In this document: piece by piece, positions 54,766 to 62,766 of the stretch
Position numbering within the stretch: position 1 is the first letter of the stretch
Layout of the letters: each line of letters begins with the position of its first letter
Origin: Shewanella maritima
GTDB lineage: Bacteria > Pseudomonadota > Gammaproteobacteria > Enterobacterales > Shewanellaceae
Assembly: GCF_004295345.1 (NCBI RefSeq)
Contig: NZ_CP036200.1
Span: forward strand, 620,001-684,000
Direction: 5' to 3'
Length of the DNA stretch: 64,000 nucleotides
Position numbers and translations under genes: made by a program
The notes under the pieces: model-generated
Told to the model about the DNA's origin: nothing
What the model saw: the letters and a program-made list of their open reading frames with translations, nothing else
Databases searched by the model: none

Positions 54766-54783
54766 TGCAACTGCCGTGCCAAA
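54766..54783 (-). promoter_or_regulatory. Sigma-54 promoter of flgFGHIJKL
   Basis: On the minus strand TTGGCACGGCAGTTGCAG matches the consensus TTGGCACG-N4-TTGC fully, with ten bases between GG and GC. It is placed 50-67 bases before the flgF ATG and downstream of the flgE terminator. Confidence 0.92.
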
Positions 54784-54912
54784 AACAAAGTTATGTTTAA
54801 CGACCGAAATAAGACATTGATATAGTTTGATTTAATTTAAAATTAGCGGTAACTAGACGAGTGAGGAGTAGTCAAAAACTTAGCGAGAAGCGGGAATGAA
54901 AAATGACATCAA

Positions 54913-54950
54913 AAATAAGGAAAAGTGTTGCCGCAAGGAAGCGGCAACAC
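54913..54950 (-). terminator. Rho-independent terminator after flgE
   Basis: GTGTTGCCGC (54925-54934) pairs perfectly with GCGGCAACAC (54941-54950), and on the minus strand TTTTCCTTATTTTT follows. It lies 12 bases after the flgE stop, separating flgBCDE from flgF onward. Confidence 0.93.
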
Positions 54951-54962
54951 GATAGATAGAAG

Positions 54963-56327
54963 TTAGCGGATCTGCAACACTGTTTGGTTAAGGGTGTTGT
55001 TCACTTCTAGGGTACGCGAGTTAGCCTGGAAGTTACGCTGTGCAGAAATTAAGTCAACCAACTCAGTGGTTAAGTCAACGTTCGACTGCTCTAGCGCTGA
55101 TGAACGAATGCTACCAAATGTGCCGCTGTTTGCTTCACCAGCAAGCGCTGGGCCTGAGTCTAGGCTGGCTTTCCACGAAGTGTTACCCACCTGAGTTAAG
55201 CCTTGCTCGTTAGCAAAACGTACCAATGCAACACGTGCAAGCGGTACACTAGAACCGTTACTGTAGCTGGCATTAACCAGACCATCACTACCAATGTTTA
55301 CATTCGTCAAACGGCCAACCGTGGTGCCGTCTTGAGTTAACTCTGTTACCTCAAATGGCGATGCATACTGAGTTGGGTTGTTATAGTTAATCGTAATTGT
55401 TTGTGAACCATCAGCGCCAGGACCCAATACATCAGCACCGTTTACACCTAACACTTCAGTTGTGAGTACTGCAGGGTCTGTACCAGTAAATGCACCTACA
55501 TCGTTAAACTTAACAACACTACCAGACCAACCACCAGTTGTTTGCGCAGTACCCGTTGAATCAGGGTTACCGTCACCGGTTGTATCTTGTGGGTAAGTAC
55601 CTGCTGTACCACCAGTCATATTTACCGGCTTACCATCTACTGCGTAGTATGCAACCCAGTTACTCTCACCTGTATGCGAGCCGCCTTGAGGCTTGACAAA
55701 GTAAGTGGTCATAATGTGAGCTTCACCTAGCGAATCATAAACGGTCACTGAGGTAGAGCTATTAAAGGTGTCTGAGTCATTTGGATCGAACGCTGCAGGG
55801 TCTAACTCACTCTCACCTACGTTAAGGTTCATCTGCAGACCCACGTTAGAGGTCATTACAGGACTACCTGCAGTATCAGGGATTTTAATCGGTTGAGTAG
55901 TGGTTAAGCTCACCGAAGTCGAATTACCGTCTTCATCTACTGGGAAGCCTTGCAAGAAGTTACCCGCTGAGTCGACCATATAGTTGTTAGTATCAACTTT
56001 AAATGCACCGGCACGAGTAAATGCATGGTCCTGGGTTCCAATTTCAGATGACGTCACAAAGAAGCCGCCACCGCTAATCGCCATATCTAACGAGTTATTA
56101 GTGAACTGTAAGCTTCCTTGATGAAATTGCTGCGCCACTTGCGTTGTTGTCGCACCACCACCAACTGCTGTTTTACTGTTGGAGAAAATAGAATTGGCGT
56201 ACACGTCAGCAAACTCTGCACGAGATTCTTTAAAACCAATCGTGTTAGCGTTCGCAATGTTGTTCGCGGTAGTATTCAAGTCTTTTTGTGCTGCTGCAAT
56301 ACCACTCAATGCAATATTAAATGACAT
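54963..56327 (-). CDS. flgE: FlgE, flagellar hook protein
   Basis: A 454-residue hook subunit. It begins MSFNIALSGIAAAQKDLNTTANNIANANTIGFKESRAEFADVY and ends ALEQSNVDLTTELVDLISAQRNFQANSRTLEVNNTLNQTVLQIR in segments, both strongly conserved. The Gly/Thr-rich middle is variable. It is the last gene of the flgBCDE unit. Confidence 0.97.
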   Translation of the reverse strand: MSFNIALSGIAAAQKDLNTTANNIANANTIGFKESRAEFADVYANSIFSNSKTAVGGGATTTQVAQQFHQGSLQFTNNSLDMAISGGGFFVTSSEIGTQDHAFTRAGAFKVDTNNYMVDSAGNFLQGFPVDEDGNSTSVSLTTTQPIKIPDTAGSPVMTSNVGLQMNLNVGESELDPAAFDPNDSDTFNSSTSVTVYDSLGEAHIMTTYFVKPQGGSHTGESNWVAYYAVDGKPVNMTGGTAGTYPQDTTGDGNPDSTGTAQTTGGWSGSVVKFNDVGAFTGTDPAVLTTEVLGVNGADVLGPGADGSQTITINYNNPTQYASPFEVTELTQDGTTVGRLTNVNIGSDGLVNASYSNGSSVPLARVALVRFANEQGLTQVGNTSWKASLDSGPALAGEANSGTFGSIRSSALEQSNVDLTTELVDLISAQRNFQANSRTLEVNNTLNQTVLQIR

Positions 56328-56397
56328 AATAAACCCCTGTTATTCCTTCGTTTAGCTAGCTTTCTGACTAGCAAATCAATGCTTAAAAAGTTATGTA

Positions 56398-57177
56398 TTA
56401 GCTTTCAGATACCGCTAGCACATCAGACAATTTAATGCCGCCTATACCACGTAAATTCAAAATTGCACCTGTTGACGCTGTACCCAATGACACGCTGGTC
56501 ACGTGAGCATAAGTCGATACAGGCAGCTCTTCTGAAGTACCATCTACATTACCAGTGGCCTTGAGCGAGTATTGTCCCTCAGGTACTGGTTCCCCATTTT
56601 TATCTAAACCGTCCCATGACACGTCGATGTTACCGCCGGCGCTGCCATCTACTTCAAATGTCGCTACTGTCTGACCAGACTCATCCTCAACTCGAACCGT
56701 GATAGTGTCGACTGCGGAAGGCGTCGTGATCACCCCTTTCACTTCAGGGCTTTCTGCCGACAAATGACCTGTATCAGAAGGCACAAGTACTTTACGGCCA
56801 ACAAGGCCAGAGGCTTGAAGCGCCTGACTTGAGCTCATTACTGTATTTAAGTTAATAATCTCTTCATTAAGGTTTGCGATACCATCTACCGTTGAAAACG
56901 ACGCCATCTGCGCAATCATTTGGTCATTGTCAACTGGCTTGAATGGGTCTTGCATTGACAACTGCTGACTGAGCAGAGCAAAGAAGTCTTCTTGCTTAAG
57001 CATCTGGTCATTGTTGTTTTCTGGTACCACTTCTTCTTGCAAGCGCAAACCATCTAAATATGAGTTACCCGTAACCACAGTTTCTTTTTGAACAGAGGCA
57101 CTCGTAACCGCAGAGGTGTTTGAAGTCGTACCCGCTGCTTGCGGCACTGATTGGCTGTAAGGATTAATAATGCTCAC
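56398..57177 (-). CDS. flgD: FlgD, hook scaffolding protein
   Basis: A 259-residue protein that caps the growing hook. The N-terminal signature LKQEDFFALLSQQLSMQDPFKPVDNDQMIAQMASFSTVDGI (about 60-100, in parts) is typical. An Ig/tudor-like C-terminal region follows (VDTITVRVEDESGQTVATFEVDGSAGGNIDVSWDG in parts). It lies between flgC and flgE. Confidence 0.95.
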   Translation of the reverse strand: MSIINPYSQSVPQAAGTTSNTSAVTSASVQKETVVTGNSYLDGLRLQEEVVPENNNDQMLKQEDFFALLSQQLSMQDPFKPVDNDQMIAQMASFSTVDGIANLNEEIINLNTVMSSSQALQASGLVGRKVLVPSDTGHLSAESPEVKGVITTPSAVDTITVRVEDESGQTVATFEVDGSAGGNIDVSWDGLDKNGEPVPEGQYSLKATGNVDGTSEELPVSTYAHVTSVSLGTASTGAILNLRGIGGIKLSDVLAVSES

Positions 57178-57204
57178 GACTTAATCTCCACTAAAGACTT
57201 AAAA

Positions 57205-57621
57205 TTACTTACCCATGCGAAGCGTTTGCTGCAACATATTCTTAGTTGCATCCGCCACCTGGACATTCATTTGATACGAGCGCGACGCAGAAATCATATC
57301 TGCCATTTCTTCCATCACATTCACGTTTGGCTTGTAAATGAAACCATCGTTGTCAGCCATAGGATGATCAGGAGCAAATTCTTTAAGTAGCGGCTTGTCG
57401 CTCTCAACGATACCCGCAACTTTCACGCTGTGATTGCCAGTTTGTTGACCCTGTGCCTTTTTCATTTCGGCCTCAAAAACTGGGTGGCGAGCGCGATAAG
57501 TTTGGTCAATACTGCTTGATACAGAATCGGCATTAGCGATATTACTGGCAGTAGTATTGAGTCTTACTGACTGAGCAGACATGCCTGAACCAGATACATT
57601 AAAGATATTAAATAAGCTCAT
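57205..57621 (-). CDS. flgC: FlgC, proximal rod protein
   Basis: A 138-residue rod protein starting MSLFNIFNVSGSGMSAQSVRLNTTASNIANADS and ending MEEMADMISASRSYQMNVQVADATKNMLQQTLRMGK in segments. The length is standard. It lies two bases after flgB. Confidence 0.97.
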   Translation of the reverse strand: MSLFNIFNVSGSGMSAQSVRLNTTASNIANADSVSSSIDQTYRARHPVFEAEMKKAQGQQTGNHSVKVAGIVESDKPLLKEFAPDHPMADNDGFIYKPNVNVMEEMADMISASRSYQMNVQVADATKNMLQQTLRMGK

Positions 57622-57623
57622 AA

Positions 57624-58022
57624 TTATTGCCCCGTTAATGCCTTACGCATGCCTTTAAACTTGCCATCTAGAAAACCAAGTGACATCTGATACTCGAGTG
57701 AATTTTGCATAAAGGCTGATTGCTCTTGTTGCATATCAACTGTATTGCCGTCTCCGGTATCGGGTTGATTTGGTACCCGGTACTGCACGTGTTGACGACT
57801 TAATGCGGCAAGATCAAAGTGTTTTTCTGACGTTTGCGACATTGATAGCCCCTTCTGGCGAGAAGTTGCCGCTTTCATTGCCGCCTCAAAGTTAACGTCT
57901 TGCGCTTTATAGTGAGGAGTATCGGCATTAGCGATATTGCTAGAAAGTACCTCAGCACGCTGGGCACGAATACCGAGCGAGTGTTGGTGTACTCCTAATG
58001 CTTTATCAAAATTAATCGCCAT
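57624..58022 (-). CDS. flgB: FlgB, proximal rod protein
   Basis: A 132-residue rod protein beginning MAINFDKALGVHQHSLGIRAQRAEVLSSNIANADTPHYKAQDVNFE in segments, with the C-terminal FMQNSLEYQMSLGFLDGKFKGMRKALTG. It is the first gene of flgBCDE. AAGGAGG precedes the ATG, and a consensus sigma-54 promoter lies 34-51 bases upstream. Confidence 0.97.
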   Translation of the reverse strand: MAINFDKALGVHQHSLGIRAQRAEVLSSNIANADTPHYKAQDVNFEAAMKAATSRQKGLSMSQTSEKHFDLAALSRQHVQYRVPNQPDTGDGNTVDMQQEQSAFMQNSLEYQMSLGFLDGKFKGMRKALTGQ

Positions 58023-58055
58023 AAAATTGCCTCCTTTAACGCTTATTGGAATAAA

Positions 58056-58073
58056 AGCAAAGGCTGTGCCAAC
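58056..58073 (-). promoter_or_regulatory. Sigma-54 promoter of flgBCDE
   Basis: On the minus strand GTTGGCACAGCCTTTGCT carries TTGGCAC with TTTGC and exactly ten bases between GG and GC. It lies 34-51 bases before the flgB ATG and downstream of the cheR terminator. Confidence 0.92.
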
Positions 58074-58124
58074 AATTTTAAAGACTATAAAGTAATACGA
58101 TGGCGGGAGGTTAATTGGCGTGCA

Positions 58125-58156
58125 ATAAAAACGCCACGAACAAACGTACGTGGCGT
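58125..58156 (-). terminator. Rho-independent terminator after cheR
   Basis: ACGCCACG (58131-58138) pairs with CGTGGCGT (58149-58156), followed by TTTTATTG on the minus strand. It lies 40 bases after the cheR stop and separates cheVR from flgB. Confidence 0.85.
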
Positions 58157-58196
58157 GTCACAAGAAAAAAATATATTAAGCTATTGAATTATAAAA

Positions 58197-59030
58197 TTAA
58201 GATTTCTTTTGGTAATAAATCCCTGGATTACAACGCACCATGTCAAATTCGTCAGTCAATCCAGCAATTGACTCAGAAGCCCCTAAAAACAGAATCCCTT
58301 TTGGGTTCAAAGCGGCAGCAAATTGCCGCAGTATTTTAGCTTTTGCTTCAGGAGCGAAGTAAATCAATACGTTACGACAAAAAATAATGTCGTATTTACC
58401 CAACAAACTATAGCTTTCAAGAAGATTATGAGCGCGGAAATTGACTAGGCGCTTCACATTAGCTTTAACCTTCATATTGCCCGATGGCAAAGCATCAAAA
58501 AACTGACGCTTGCGCTCTTCAGACAAGCCACGAGCTAATGCTAAGCTGTCATACTCAGCCTCTTTACACCGCTCTAGCATTGATGGTGACAAGTCAGTCG
58601 CTTGAATTGACGCCCCGCCCGATAATGCACCAGGCTTACGTTGCTGATACTCCAGCACAGTCATAGCTAACGAATATGGCTCTTGGCCTGAAGAGCAAGC
58701 CGCAGACCAAATTTTCAACGGTCTGCCTAACTTGCCGTAATTCGGCAGTAAAGTATTTTGTAGCAACTCAAATGGGTATCGGTCACGAAACCACAAGGTT
58801 TCATTGGTGGTCATAGCATCAATCACCTCGGCGCGCATTTGCCGCTCGGTAGGTTTCATTGAACGTTTAACCACTTCAGATAAAGACGGCAAGTTATACT
58901 TACCCATTAACGGCGCTAGTCGACTTCGCACCAAATATTGCTTGTTCTCACCGAGCACAATTCCGCTGTGCTGCTCTAAGAAAAGCCTAAATTGATTATA
59001 CTCTGATTCAGCAAGTGATTTATTAGTCAC
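58197..59030 (-). CDS. cheR: CheR, chemoreceptor glutamate methyltransferase
   Basis: A 277-residue SAM-dependent methyltransferase that methylates receptor glutamates for adaptation. An N-terminal helical domain (YNQFRLFLEQHSGIVLGENKQYL) is followed by the SAM site SAACSSGQEPYSLAM and KYDIIFCRNVLIYF. Full length. It lies 50 bases after cheV, the usual partner in Shewanella and Vibrio flagellar loci. Confidence 0.95.
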   Translation of the reverse strand: MTNKSLAESEYNQFRLFLEQHSGIVLGENKQYLVRSRLAPLMGKYNLPSLSEVVKRSMKPTERQMRAEVIDAMTTNETLWFRDRYPFELLQNTLLPNYGKLGRPLKIWSAACSSGQEPYSLAMTVLEYQQRKPGALSGGASIQATDLSPSMLERCKEAEYDSLALARGLSEERKRQFFDALPSGNMKVKANVKRLVNFRAHNLLESYSLLGKYDIIFCRNVLIYFAPEAKAKILRQFAAALNPKGILFLGASESIAGLTDEFDMVRCNPGIYYQKKS

Positions 59031-59080
59031 ATTTACTTCCTAAATTAAGAGCTATCCCTGCCCATGTTCAAACTAATAAC

Positions 59081-60001
59081 TTATACACTCAGGTGCTTGT
59101 TAACGGCTTCGGCGAGCTCGTCAGGGTTAAACTTAGCAATAAAGTCGTTAGCGCCAACTTTTTCAACCATAGCCTGATTGAATACGCCACTTAATGAAGT
59201 GTGTAGTACCACTTTAATGTTCTTCAGTTTAGGGTCATCACGGATTTCTGCCGTTAATGTATACCCGTCCATCTCTGGCATTTCGATGTCTGAGATGATA
59301 AGCGGGATCTCTTCAGACACATCCGTCATCTCCTCAGCAACTGCTTTAAGCTTATCTAACGCTTCTTTACCGTCTTTTGCAGTATCAATCTGTAAGTTCA
59401 ATGACTCAAGCGAGCGAATAATCTGCTTACGTGCGACAGCAGAGTCATCAATTACCATAATGTGGTAGTTCTGCTCACGGTCTATAGTCAGTGTTTCGTC
59501 AACTTCTTCACTAATAGCAGTTTTTACTGGTGAGATTTCATCTAAGATTTTCTCTACATCTAAAATCTCGACGAGCTCATTTTCAATTTCTGTCACTGCA
59601 GTTAAGTATGAGTAACGACCCGCACCTTGTGGCGGCGGCATAATCGCTTCCCAGTTCATATTAATAATGCGCTCGACTGAACTCACTAGGAAGCCTTGAA
59701 CACTGCGGTTATATTCAGAAATGATAATAAAGCAGTTTTCAGTCGACTCTAACGGACGGCCACCTGTTGCCGCACTTAAGTCAATCACTGAAATGGTTGC
59801 CCCACGAATATGGGCAACACCTTTAATATAAGAATTTAATTTTGGCAGACTCGTGAGCGGCGGACACTGCAGCACCTCTTTCACTTTGAAGACGTTAATC
59901 CCAAAGCGCTGACGACCATTTAATTTAAACAGCAGCAGTTCTAATCTATTTTGACCAACCAGTTGCGTACGTTTATTTACAGACTCAAGAATACTCGACA
60001 T
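59081..60001 (-). CDS. cheV: CheV, CheW-receiver chemotaxis coupling protein
   Basis: A 306-residue adaptor. A CheW-like domain (about 15-160: GINVFKVKEVLQCPPLTSLP, VAHIRGATISVIDLS) precedes a receiver domain (about 180-306) with phospho-accepting D238 in IISDIEMPEMDGY and acidic pocket residues IDDS at 184-187. It links receptors to CheA and can buffer phosphate. It is divergent from flgA, co-transcribed with cheR. Confidence 0.95.
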   Translation of the reverse strand: MSSILESVNKRTQLVGQNRLELLLFKLNGRQRFGINVFKVKEVLQCPPLTSLPKLNSYIKGVAHIRGATISVIDLSAATGGRPLESTENCFIIISEYNRSVQGFLVSSVERIINMNWEAIMPPPQGAGRYSYLTAVTEIENELVEILDVEKILDEISPVKTAISEEVDETLTIDREQNYHIMVIDDSAVARKQIIRSLESLNLQIDTAKDGKEALDKLKAVAEEMTDVSEEIPLIISDIEMPEMDGYTLTAEIRDDPKLKNIKVVLHTSLSGVFNQAMVEKVGANDFIAKFNPDELAEAVNKHLSV

Positions 60002-60451
60002 AACACTGCCTTGTTGTTGTTAATGTGTTACTCAATGGCGACACCAGCCAAATAGCTTTGTCTTCTCACGTGGTTGCAAGTTTTTATCTCAACGGTCATC
60101 GCCATAACTAACTAAACGACGAATGTTCAAATAGCGCAATCATGAACATGAATGACATTTGCCAAAAAACTGACTACATAGCTGGGCATAGTTTTTGCTT
60201 AATTAATGCTAATGCCCAACAGGGAATCCTATTTCAAAATTAACTTTGATTCATTAACTTTGTTCACAAACTTATCGCAAACTTGCGCAAAATCAACTCA
60301 AAAGTAGTGTAATTACATTTTGCCGAGCAGCGTGTTGCAACAAATGTTCAATTCTCATGCAAAACATGAAATTTAAACCCAAAGTTATTATTTTTGAATA
60401 ACATTTAAAGAGTATAGGTGTAATCTGGCAAAACTCGCTAGTATCTTCATT
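60002..60451. other. Divergent promoter region between cheV and flgA
   Basis: About 450 AT-rich bases with no coding character. No sigma-54 element with ten-base spacing and no convincing sigma-28 element was found facing either gene. Imperfect candidates, such as TGGCAAAACTCGC just before flgA, have the wrong spacing. Housekeeping promoters are likely but not assigned. Confidence 0.55.
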
Positions 60452-61198
60452 ATGAAAGTAAAAATTTTATTATTTTGTTTGCTGATAACCCATACCTTGC
60501 CGTTAAGTGCCAATCAATCACCGGCAAACGAAGCAAATAAAGGTGAGGCTCAGCAAAGCATCGTTACTCCTAACTTATCGACCATAGATATGTTAGCTAA
60601 AGAGGTGATTTCTAAAAAAATTGCGCCAAAGCCCAATGCAAAAGTAACGATTACGCCGCAAAACCTAGAAGGCCGCCAGCAACCACCAAGATGCTATGAA
60701 CCGATTTCAGCAAACCTGGCAACAGATAGAGAAATCTCGCGTACTAATACGGTAAAAATTAGCTGCGATAGCCCCGACCTTGCTTACCCATGGCAAATCT
60801 ATGTCGCCGTGCGAGTCGCGATTGAATATCCGGTTGTCGTGGCCAAAGAAGTGCTGTCACCAAAAACGGTATTGTCATCAAGCCAACTCACTCTGGCGTA
60901 CATGGATCAATACAGCCTTCGCGGTGAATATTACTCGAGCATCGATGAGCTTGTTGGCACTAGAGTTAAACGCAAAACCAGTCAAGGCTCACCGCTGTTA
61001 AAGCGTAGCCTTTGTTTCGTATGCAAAGGCGATGCAATTTCTATTTGGGCGAAAACCGATACGCTACAAATAAAAACCACAGGCGAAGCCATGCGTGATG
61101 GTAATATAGGCGATGTGATCAAAGTCAAAAATACAAACTCTAACAAACAGTTAGATGCGCAAGTGATTGGCATTGGCGAAGTAGAAGTTAAAATGTAA
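60452..61198 (+). CDS. flgA: FlgA, P-ring assembly chaperone
   Basis: A 248-residue periplasmic protein needed to assemble the FlgI ring. It has a signal peptide (about 1-20, ending LSANQ) and a C-terminal SAF domain: VVAKEVLSPKTVLSSSQLTLAYMD and GDVIKVKNTNSNKQLDAQVIGIGEVEV in parts. Length and order (flgA, flgM, flgN) are standard. The ribosome site is weak. Confidence 0.93.
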   Translation: MKVKILLFCLLITHTLPLSANQSPANEANKGEAQQSIVTPNLSTIDMLAKEVISKKIAPKPNAKVTITPQNLEGRQQPPRCYEPISANLATDREISRTNTVKISCDSPDLAYPWQIYVAVRVAIEYPVVVAKEVLSPKTVLSSSQLTLAYMDQYSLRGEYYSSIDELVGTRVKRKTSQGSPLLKRSLCFVCKGDAISIWAKTDTLQIKTTGEAMRDGNIGDVIKVKNTNSNKQLDAQVIGIGEVEVKM

Positions 61199-61206
61199 AA
61201 TAATTC

Positions 61207-61233
61207 TAAAGTTATTTTTCTACTGGCCGATAG
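61207..61233 (+). promoter_or_regulatory. Sigma-28 (FliA) promoter of flgMN
   Basis: TAAAGTTA, eleven bases, GCCGATAG. It matches the FliA consensus TAAAGTTT-N11-GCCGATAA with one mismatch in each box. It lies 40-66 bases before the flgM ATG, so FlgM, the FliA inhibitor, would be made under FliA itself. Confidence 0.92.
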
Positions 61234-61272
61234 CCTTATTGGGAAACCTCATCACTTACGTTGGAGCCTATT

Positions 61273-61608
61273 ATGGCAATTGACATTAACAAATTAAAAA
61301 CGGCCACCAGCACGCCTTTGCAGACTTCTCGTCAAGCAAAAGCAAGCCAAGATGCTGGCAGCGGTGCTAAAACTGAGCAGGCAAGCTCTGCAGTCAAAGG
61401 TGACTCAGTAAGCATTACTTCGCAAGCTCAAGGTTTACAAAGCGCACAAAGTAAAATGGCAGCATTACCAGATGTTGATCAGGCTAAGATTGCTGAAATC
61501 AAACAAGCAATTTCAGAAGGTCGCTATAAAGTAGACCCTGAAAAACTAGCGGCAAACATTGCTAGTTTCGAAGCCCAGCTCGACGGCCTGAATTTAAACG
61601 AAGAGTAA
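61273..61608 (+). CDS. flgM: FlgM, anti-sigma-28 factor
   Basis: A 111-residue, largely unstructured inhibitor of FliA that is exported when the hook is complete. It starts MAIDINKLKT and ends with the conserved FliA-binding part: DSVSITSQAQGLQSAQSKMAALPDVDQAKIAEIKQAISEGRYKVDPEKLAANI in segments. GGAG six bases before the ATG at 61273 decides this start over the in-frame TTG at 61261. Confidence 0.95.
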   Translation: MAIDINKLKTATSTPLQTSRQAKASQDAGSGAKTEQASSAVKGDSVSITSQAQGLQSAQSKMAALPDVDQAKIAEIKQAISEGRYKVDPEKLAANIASFEAQLDGLNLNEE

Positions 61609-61688
61609 TCGTTTGTCGTTACTCTAAAGATTATTGTTTAGCTCACGTGTTTCACATGGGCATAGACAGGCATAACTAAGAGTAACCT

Positions 61689-62114
61689 ATGACAGAAATT
61701 GCTAATTTGCTTTCCCTACAGCACGCTACCCTGACGTCGCTGCGAACTATTATATCCGCAGAAAAAGAAGCGCTTATCGCTCAAGATGCGGACCAACTGC
61801 TAAAGCTCGCACAGCAAAAGCAGCAATGCCTTACTTCTCTGCAAGAACAAGACAAAACTCTAGCCACTCACCCAGATAAGCAAATGTTGGTCGATGAGCA
61901 AGTACTCGCTCAGCGAGTCACAGATGCAAAGGCTTTGCTAGATGAATGCAAACAGCTAAACAGCGAAAATGCTCAACTCATTGAACTGAGCATGGCAAGT
62001 CTCAATCGTTTCTCCCAAGCCCTACATGCCAGCCGTAATTCATCAAGCATGACATATACCGACAAAGGTAAAACCTCTACGATTTCGACCTTAGGCAGTA
62101 ACTTTAAGGCTTAA
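61689..62114 (+). CDS. flgN: FlgN, chaperone for FlgK and FlgL
   Basis: A 141-residue helical protein (LLSLQHATLTSLRTIISAEKEALIAQDADQLLKLAQQKQQCLTSLQ in parts) of the FlgN family, which escorts hook-junction proteins to the export apparatus. It is 80 bases after flgM on the same strand and ends at a terminator. Confidence 0.9.
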   Translation: MTEIANLLSLQHATLTSLRTIISAEKEALIAQDADQLLKLAQQKQQCLTSLQEQDKTLATHPDKQMLVDEQVLAQRVTDAKALLDECKQLNSENAQLIELSMASLNRFSQALHASRNSSSMTYTDKGKTSTISTLGSNFKA

Positions 62115-62142
62115 AGTAAGTTTTACAGATGAGTTGATTGAT

Positions 62143-62169
62143 AGAGTCCCTAGTGGGCTCTATTTTTTA
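62143..62169 (+). terminator. Rho-independent terminator of flgMN
   Basis: AGAG-T-CCC (62143-62150) pairs with GGGCTCT (62155-62161) with one bulged T, followed by ATTTTTTATT. It lies 28 bases after the flgN stop and marks the end of the flagellar locus. Confidence 0.88.
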
Positions 62170-62265
62170 TTGAAATAACAGTTATGGATGGCCTAAAAAA
62201 CATAAGGCTCGATAGCAGAAATTAAACTGTTACTTATTCCTCCCTCTTTTCTGTTTGCCAGTGCT

Positions 62266-62520
62266 TTACATTATGCCACTACAAATATGCTGATTGTTCA
62301 TCTCGTGGAACACTTGATGGAGTTCCTCTTGGTCACGCATCCCCTGAAGTCTTGTAAACTTGTGAGCAGGTACAACGTCATTATGTAAGTTCACAACTTT
62401 GTAGGCGTAATACTTAATATCGTTGTGGACTACTTTTGGAGCTAAATCAAACCACCCAATAGTATCTGCAGCACAAGATGTACTGCTAAAAAATAAACTG
62501 AGAATTACAAACCAACGCAT
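62266..62520 (-). CDS. Small secreted protein of unknown function
   Basis: An 84-residue frame with a plausible signal peptide (MRWFVILSLFFSSTSCAA, cleavage before DTIGW) and a mature part of about 66 residues with no family I recognize (VVHNDIKYYAYKVVNLHNDVVPAHKFTRLQG in parts). No good ribosome site is visible before the ATG. It sits alone between the flagellar locus and an amidohydrolase gene. It could be a real small exported protein or a remnant. Confidence 0.5.
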   Translation of the reverse strand: MRWFVILSLFFSSTSCAADTIGWFDLAPKVVHNDIKYYAYKVVNLHNDVVPAHKFTRLQGMRDQEELHQVFHEMNNQHICSGIM

Positions 62521-62766
62521 AAGGAACCGTAGGCTTGCTTAGAGTTTAGTATGTATAGAGCATAGTTTTTCGCGATCAACTTACCCACCTTAAAGGGCTA
62601 TTTCATTAAACATGGACCAATGATGCTGTTCTTGTTAAGTACAATAATTGTTCTATGTTTATTAGACATCGGATAGTTAATGCCCCAACTCTTCGAACTC
62701 CAATACGTAACTAACTAATGAGCTATCACTAATCTTTCCAATACACTTAATCCCATGGTGAACGTT

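Noticed and set aside
60400..60451. TGGCAAAACTCGC before flgA as a sigma-54 promoter
   Set aside because: The spacing between GG and GC is eight bases, which sigma-54 does not accept.
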